Source: an uncultured Candidatus Melainabacteria bacterium (lineage in GTDB: Bacteria > Cyanobacteriota > Vampirovibrionia > Gastranaerophilales > Gastranaerophilaceae). Taken from it: DNA of 17,096 bases. This document shows positions 13,651-17,096 of the stretch, in pieces. The DNA is taken from the NCBI GenBank assembly GCA_934717895.1, contig CAKUZO010000037.1, positions 1 through 17,096 of the forward strand. Reading direction: 5' to 3'. Every line of letters begins with the position of its first letter. Position 1 is the stretch's first letter. A program made the position numbers and the translations under genes. The notes beneath the pieces are model-generated. The model ran no database searches. It was not told the origin of the DNA and was given only the letters and a program-made list of their open reading frames with translations.

Positions 13651-14433
13651 ATGCAAAAATTATTTTTAATATTTGGCTTACTTTTCTTATTACAAATTCC
13701 AACTTTTTCTGCTGTCATGGAAGGTGGAGTCATGAAAACAGGCATGGGAAATTCAAGCAGAGTTGTTGATAGTGCTACAAACGCACCAATTGCAGGAGCA
13801 AAAGTAACTCTGCCAAAATTTGATTACATTACAATTACTGACAAAGATGGTGCTTTTAAGCTTAATGCTAATATGAAATCTCCAACGATTATGTCTGTTC
13901 AAAAGGAAGGGTACAGACCTTTTTCTCTGACTGTCGATGAGAAAATCGCTGCTAAACCAATTGTTGTAGGAATTGAAAAAAGTAATGCGCAAGATATTGT
14001 AATTGCATCAGAAATGTTTCATTTAGGAGATGATAATTATTCTGAAAATTCCGCAAACTCTTCTGAATTCAGGGGGAAGGCAATTGGTCCATATTTTTCA
14101 AAATCTTTTATGATAGCATCAAATGCTTTGACGAAAACAAATTACCTAGTAATTGGCTCAATCATTGGGATTGACACTCTTATAGCGAAATCATTAAGAC
14201 AAAATTCAATTACCCATGCTTTTTCAAGTCCGCCGGAGGTGTTTTTTAATGGAAGTAAAATTGCAGAAATTCAATTAAATGGTGATGGGCAACGAATTAA
14301 AATCCCAAATAATTTGTTAAAAGTTGGTCAAATGAATGAAATAACAATTCATACAGGTAGAAATTTAAAACAAACAGCCTACATTGATTACGATGATATT
14401 GAATTTATGAACTTATCAATTCAGTCGGAATAA
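13651..14433 (+). CDS. Secreted protein with carboxypeptidase-regulatory-like domain
   Basis: The 260-residue precursor has a clear signal peptide (residues 1-21, cut after FSA) and no lipobox, so it is exported to the periplasm or beyond. Residues 37-95 read as a CarboxypepD_reg/Ig-like fold: VVDSATNAPIAGAKVTL, then TDKDGAFKL, then VQKEGYRPFSLTV. This module is common in surface proteins. The C-terminal part (about 145-258) alternates strand-like segments with EVFFNGSKI, RIKIPNNLLKVGQMNEITI and DYDDIEFMNLSI. It looks like a galactose-binding-type beta-sandwich, but this is a fold-level guess. There is no catalytic signature, so a binding or structural role is more likely than an enzyme. GAGGG lies 3 bases before the ATG, closer than usual. 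It stands alone, divergent from tRNA-Leu and followed by repeats. Confidence 0.8.
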   Translation: MQKLFLIFGLLFLLQIPTFSAVMEGGVMKTGMGNSSRVVDSATNAPIAGAKVTLPKFDYITITDKDGAFKLNANMKSPTIMSVQKEGYRPFSLTVDEKIAAKPIVVGIEKSNAQDIVIASEMFHLGDDNYSENSANSSEFRGKAIGPYFSKSFMIASNALTKTNYLVIGSIIGIDTLIAKSLRQNSITHAFSSPPEVFFNGSKIAEIQLNGDGQRIKIPNNLLKVGQMNEITIHTGRNLKQTAYIDYDDIEFMNLSIQSE

Positions 14434-14478
14434 ATTAAATATAAAGATAAATACCCCCGCCGCCCTGGTTTGTTAAAA

Positions 14479-14518
14479 AGACGATACGACGATAAGTCGT
14501 TAAGACGTTAAGTCCGAA
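14479..14518 (+). repeat. Octamer array, AGTCGTTA type
   Basis: Five 8-base units begin at 14479, 14487, 14495, 14503 and 14511. The central ones are AGTCGTTA and AGACGTTA. This is the same theme as the array at the aroF stop codon. Confidence 0.6.
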
Positions 14519-14533
14519 ACAGAAGCAATTCAT

Positions 14534-14734
14534 GTCATTCTGAGCGATTAGCGAAAGAATCCAGATAAAGCAGCTAAGCAGCTAGGAAGTGAGGCAGCTA
14601 AGCGTAACTGTCACTCCGGACTCCGATCCGGAGTCTATTTGTTACAGTAATAGATTTAGTTAATATTAGATTCTGAATAGCAAGAAAAATTAATGCTCGT
14701 TATTCGCATTATTTTTCTAAGCTTTCAGAATGAC
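14534..14734. mobile_element. MITE-like element with 10-bp terminal inverted repeats
   Basis: GTCATTCTGA (14534-14543) and TCAGAATGAC (14725-14734) are perfect inverted repeats bounding 201 bases without coding capacity. Inside are an octamer array (14568-14607), a GC-rich 8-bp hairpin ACTCCGGA/TCCGGAGT (14612-14633) and a long imperfect hairpin (about 14670-14731). The first 31 bases recur with one mismatch at 16022-16052. No transposase is in the window. No target duplication is obvious. Confidence 0.5.
14568..14607 (+). repeat. Octamer array, AAGCAGCT type
   Basis: Five 8-base units start at 14568, 14576, 14584, 14592 and 14600. The first two are identical AAGCAGCT, the fourth is AGGCAGCT. 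The first 21 bases from 14569 recur exactly at 14978-14998, inside the pilin leader reading frame. Confidence 0.65.
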
Positions 14735-14761
14735 GACAGATGGCAGCTATTCCTGATACGA

Positions 14762-14797
14762 CCTTAGTGCCCTAGTGCCCTAGTAACTTAGTAACTT
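14762..14797 (-). repeat. Octamer array, AAGTTACT/AGGGCACT type
   Basis: Four and a half 8-base units read CCTTAGTG, CCCTAGTG, CCCTAGTA and ACTTAGTA on the plus strand. On the minus strand they become AAGTTACT and AGGGCACT, which fit the AAGNNNYT theme of the other arrays. Confidence 0.55.
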
Positions 14798-14833
14798 CTT
14801 CCAATACGAACTTAACTTCCTATAAAATAGGTC

Positions 14834-14862
14834 TAGACAAATCCCCAAAACAAGGTTATAAT
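14834..14862 (+). promoter_or_regulatory. Promoter of the pilin-like gene
   Basis: TAGACA (14834-14839) and a perfect TATAAT (14857-14862) with a 17-base spacer make one of the best promoters in the window. The expected start near 14869 is 30 bases before the ATG at 14899. A working promoter argues that the frameshifted gene downstream is not merely decayed. Confidence 0.55.
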
Positions 14863-14898
14863 AAATATGTACACAAAAAAAAGAAAGAGAGTTTTGGT

Positions 14899-15050
14899 AT
14901 GAAAAATTTATTTAGAAGAGCTTTCGGGGGGGGGGCAAGCGTATAGAATCACGTATAGTAGAGGACTTTATTGATTTAGCAGCTAAGCAGCTAGGAAGCG
15001 GTGCTACGCACGTAGCCCATTGCGACAAATCTCGTCGAGTCGCCTTTACT
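14899..15050 (+). pseudogene. Out-of-frame 5' leader of the pilin gene with a G10 tract
   Basis: ATG at 14899, with a GAGAG purine run 6-10 bases upstream, starts MKNLFRRAF and enters ten consecutive G (14926-14935). In this frame it stops at TAG 14944-14946 after 15 codons. The pilin body is in another frame, which is open from 14916. A tract of eleven or eight G would join the two, giving a leader of about 49 residues before the FTLAE cleavage site. The leader frame contains an octamer repeat (14977-15000). Phase variation, a sequencing error or true decay are all possible. Confidence 0.5.
14977..15000 (+). repeat. Octamer repeat inside the pilin leader frame
   Basis: Three 8-base units (TAGCAGCT, AAGCAGCT, AGGAAGCG) repeat the array at 14568. 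Translated in the pilin frame they give LAAKQLGS. They are followed by a GCTACG/CGTAGC hairpin (15003-15016). Confidence 0.55.
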
Positions 15051-15743
15051 TTGGCTGAGGTTTTAATCACCCTTGGTATCATCGGCGTTGTAGCAGCACT
15101 TACAATTCCTTCTATTGTTGCACATTATAAAAAACAAGAGGTTACAACAAAATTAAAAACTGTTGAAAGCTTGTTTACTCAAATGCTTAATTTTTCAATT
15201 GCAGAAAACGGAGATCCTCAAAATTGGGATCTAGGTGCAAGCTATGGCGTTGATGCCGGAAGTGGAAATGCTGAAAAAACACTTATTAGAATAACGGAAA
15301 AATACTTTTTACCATATTTAAAGACAAGTAATTATTATGGCTATATAAGCTTGAAAGATGCCGGATATCCCGTACATTATAAAGTTGATGGAAGTTTACT
15401 AAAATATAATCTTGATAGGTCTGATGCTAAATATTGTATTATTGAGTTAGCAAATGGCATGACTACCTTTCTTCGAATGGATTATTCTAGTGAATATACT
15501 ATGGTAGATTTAACTATATATGTCGACATAAATGGGAAAAAAGCCCCAAATATCTGGGGGCGTGATACGTTTGAAGCGGATATTGATGTTAGAAAAGGGA
15601 AGTTTTATTGGTGTGGAGCACAATATAGGTATGAACGAGAGGCATTGAAAAATCGCTGTGCTGACAAAGGTGCATATGATTGTGGTGCATTAATATGGCT
15701 TGATGGCTATGAAATCAAACCTGATTATCCTATTAAAATCTAA
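15051..15743 (+). CDS. Type IV pilin-like protein (body; true start probably upstream)
   Basis: The frame encodes the prepilin N-terminus FTLAEVLITLGIIGVVAALTIPSIV from 15045: Phe1 for methylation, Glu5, and the hydrophobic helix that builds the pilus core. Such proteins are cut by prepilin peptidase and assembled by type II secretion/type IV pilus machinery. The only conventional start in frame is the TTG at 15051, which would cut off the leader and Phe1, so it is unlikely to be used. The natural ATG is at 14899 across a frameshift. The globular part (about residues 35-230) has cysteines in KYCIIE, YWCGAQ, NRCAD and YDCGAL, probably two disulfides. This N-terminus is extremely common in Gastranaerophilales genomes as I recall, where many paralogs exist. 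It stands alone, so it is a minor pilin or pseudopilin rather than an assembly operon. Confidence 0.75.
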   Translation: MAEVLITLGIIGVVAALTIPSIVAHYKKQEVTTKLKTVESLFTQMLNFSIAENGDPQNWDLGASYGVDAGSGNAEKTLIRITEKYFLPYLKTSNYYGYISLKDAGYPVHYKVDGSLLKYNLDRSDAKYCIIELANGMTTFLRMDYSSEYTMVDLTIYVDINGKKAPNIWGRDTFEADIDVRKGKFYWCGAQYRYEREALKNRCADKGAYDCGALIWLDGYEIKPDYPIKI

Positions 15744-15751
15744 AAACTCTT

Positions 15752-15775
15752 GTAGGTTGGGCTTTCCAGTCTAAC
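15752..15775 (+). repeat. Second REP-like palindrome headed by GTAG
   Basis: GTAG is followed by GTTGGGCT, a 4-base loop and AGTCTAAC, pairing over 8 bp with two G-U pairs. It begins 9 bases after the pilin stop. It matches the element at 13243 in 16 of 24 bases, with compensatory changes at two stem pairs. Confidence 0.5.
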
Positions 15776-15789
15776 AACGAAAATTCAAT

Positions 15790-15990
15790 TCAATCGAACC
15801 CCTCACCCGAATTTCTAAATTCACTGCCGTTCATTAAGAAATTCTACCCTGTCTTGAATTTGCTCCACGCTCCCAGAGTTCCGCAAAAGCAACGCGGTTG
15901 CAGTTTGCTCCATCTGCTCGCTATCCGGACTCGTTGCACTCCGTCCGTCCGCAAATTCGCTCTCCCCGCTGGGGCGAGGGTAAGTTTCCA
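15790..15990. other. GC-rich non-coding island
   Basis: This stretch is visibly richer in G+C than anything around it (for example 15866-15975). The gap 15744-16121 otherwise holds only REP-like and MITE-end repeats. CGAATTT (15808-15814) and AAATTCG (15954-15960) form a possible inverted end pair, and GGAGCAAA-type words recur twice on the minus strand. The only long frame, on the minus strand, lacks any protein features. It is probably a dispersed repeat or a relic of foreign DNA. Confidence 0.4.
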
Positions 15991-16021
15991 AAAGATAGTC
16001 ATGAAATAGTTGCTATCAGTC

Positions 16022-16052
16022 GTCATTCTGAGCGAATAGCGAAAGAATCCAG
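16022..16052 (+). repeat. Second copy of the MITE end (GTCATTCTGAGCG family)
   Basis: These 31 bases match 14534-14564 at 30 positions, differing at one base. No matching right end is present nearby, so this is a solo end. Words of the form CATTCTGAGCG...GCGAAAGAATC are, as I recall, dispersed in many unrelated bacterial genomes. Confidence 0.65.
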
Positions 16053-16121
16053 CTTATTATTGTAATACAAGTAAATTGAAAGGTATACACATGAATAAAT
16101 TGCCTGAAACAAGTAAAATTA

Positions 16122-17096
16122 TTAAAATTGTTTCAAAAATCTTACATCATCGTTGAAGAATAATCTGATGTCGTCGATTGCGTATTTTAGCATTGCAAGT
16201 CTTTCAACTCCCATGCCGAATGCAAAGCCTGTGTAAACATCAGGATCAATTCCAACTCCTCGAAGGACGTTTGGATCAACCATTCCGCAACCTAGAACTT
16301 CTAACCAGCCTGTGCCTGAGCAAGTTCTACAACCTTTACCTTCGCACATAATACACTGAACATCAACCTCAGCTGATGGTTCTGTGAATGGGAAGAAGCT
16401 GCTTCTAAATCTTGTCGGACGGCTTGCACCAAAATATGTTCTGATAAATTCGTTTAAAACTCCCTTCAAATCACCGAATGTAATGTCTTTATCAACATAA
16501 AGTCCTTCGATTTGGTGGAAGAAGTTGTTTTTACGAGCGTTAATATTTTCGTTTCTGTAAACACGCCCCGGGGAAATAATTCTGATAGGCGGATTTTTCC
16601 CTTCCATAGCGTGGATTTGAGCATTAGAAGTTTGACTTCTTAAAACGACATTTTTCGCAATTTCTGTGTAGAATGTATCTTGAACATCACGAGCTGGGTG
16701 GTCTTTTGGAACATTCAATGCGTCAAAGTTGAAGTATTCTGTTTCAACTTCCGGAGCGTTAGCTTGTGGAACAACTGAAAAACCAAGACTTTGGAAAATC
16801 GCAGTGATTTCGTTTGTAGTTGAAGTCAATGGGTGAACTCTACCCATTTGAGTGTATTTCCCAGGGAGAGTAATATCAATTCTTTCTTGTTTAAGTTTTT
16901 CGTTTAATTCTTTTCTGTAAAACTCGTCGTGCTTTGCTTTTAAGCCTTCTTCAAGTTTTTTTGTGATTTCATTTGCAAGCGAACCAACAATTCTCTTGTC
17001 ATCATTTGACAAGTTTTTCAAGTTTTTCTTAATTTCGTTGAATTCGCCCTTACGGCTTAAATATTTGCCACGAATTTCTTCAATATCGTTAATAGT
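16122..17096 (-). CDS. pheS: Phenylalanine-tRNA ligase alpha subunit, 5' end beyond the window
   Basis: This catalytic subunit of the (alpha-beta)2 class II synthetase charges tRNA-Phe. The frame is open to the window edge. The 25 codons above an internal TTG at 17021 read INDIEEIRGKYLSRKGE, the typical end of the N-terminal coiled coil, so the gene starts outside and 324 codons are visible of about 340. Class II motifs are present: RIISPGRVYRNE (motif 2 region), HQIEGLYVD, FRSSFFPFTEPSAEVDV, and motif 3 GFAFGMGVERLAMLKY near the end. A CxxC...CxxC cluster (QCIMCEGKGCRTC), common in PheS of many bacteria, is intact. pheT does not follow it, so the two subunit genes are separated here. A TGAAACAA/TTGTTTCA hairpin (16105-16135) spans the stop codon but lacks a T-tail. 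Confidence 0.96.
   Translation of the reverse strand, partial: TINDIEEIRGKYLSRKGEFNEIKKNLKNLSNDDKRIVGSLANEITKKLEEGLKAKHDEFYRKELNEKLKQERIDITLPGKYTQMGRVHPLTSTTNEITAIFQSLGFSVVPQANAPEVETEYFNFDALNVPKDHPARDVQDTFYTEIAKNVVLRSQTSNAQIHAMEGKNPPIRIISPGRVYRNENINARKNNFFHQIEGLYVDKDITFGDLKGVLNEFIRTYFGASRPTRFRSSFFPFTEPSAEVDVQCIMCEGKGCRTCSGTGWLEVLGCGMVDPNVLRGVGIDPDVYTGFAFGMGVERLAMLKYAIDDIRLFFNDDVRFLKQF

Larger units (their letters stand above)
14434..14898. other. Repeat-rich gene-free stretch before the pilin gene
   Basis: These 465 bases contain no gene. They hold three octamer arrays (14479-14518, 14568-14607, 14762-14797), a 201-base MITE-like element with 10-bp terminal inverted repeats (14534-14734) and a good promoter (14834-14862). 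Confidence 0.6.

Noticed and set aside
14479..14797. Possible CRISPR array
   Set aside because: Units are 8 bases and directly tandem, with no spacers of 25-40 bases. No cas gene is present.
15844..16026. Minus-strand 60-codon frame in the GC-rich island
   Set aside because: Openness is explained by high G+C. There is no ribosome binding site or family feature.
16091..16156. 21-codon plus-strand ORF MNKLPETSKIIKIVSKILHHR
   Set aside because: It runs antisense into the 3' end of pheS. The cationic peptide is suggestive, but there is no promoter and no toxin-antitoxin partner.

Overview
The window looks like chromosome of an AT-rich, diderm, gut-type bacterium. The best fit is the cyanobacteria-related lineage Gastranaerophilales (Melainabacteria/Vampirovibrionia). 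This rests on four things: pilin N-termini of the form FTLAEVLITLGIIGVVAAL; small proteins with a short N-terminal N-rich tail and an SF(K/T)G motif; a complete tripartite RND pump including an outer-membrane TolC channel; and many dispersed intergenic short repeats. The taxonomic call is inference from recalled family features, not from a search.

Layout. 1-1183: tail of an unidentified gene, then aroF (DAHP synthase). 1184-1613: gene-free leader region with a hairpin, a palindromic site and a 17-codon leader ORF. 1614-3225: folK overlapping an HI0933-type flavoprotein gene. 3206-4570 (minus): a lineage-type membrane protein that overlaps the flavoprotein gene tail to tail, with an unusually structured leader and a probable small RNA or attenuator upstream (4571-4934). 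4986-5327: a small SFKG protein. 5445-11404: an RND efflux operon (adaptor, permease, TolC) behind a good promoter with a dyad at the transcription start. 11405-13239: twin palindromic sites, then a gene for a predicted calpain-like cysteine protease. 13243-13551: REP-like palindrome, two-way terminator, tRNA-Leu(CAA) on the minus strand and its promoter. 13651-14433: a secreted protein with a carboxypeptidase-regulatory-like domain. 14434-15050: a repeat-rich stretch (octamer arrays and a MITE-like element). 14899-15743: a type IV pilin-like gene whose start codon is separated from its body by a frameshift at a run of ten G. 15744-16121: a second REP-like palindrome, a GC-rich island and a second copy of the MITE end. 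16122-17096 (minus): pheS, cut by the window edge.

How the genes work together: aroF and folK supply aromatic and folate biosynthesis. The RND operon is a self-contained export system. The rest are separate units. The less ordinary content lies in the non-coding parts: a family of period-8 and period-7 repeats with a shared AAGNNNYT-like theme, GTAG-headed palindromes just after stop codons, a candidate structured RNA at 4779-4900, paired ATTGTWACAAT palindromes before the protease gene, and the G10 tract in the pilin leader.
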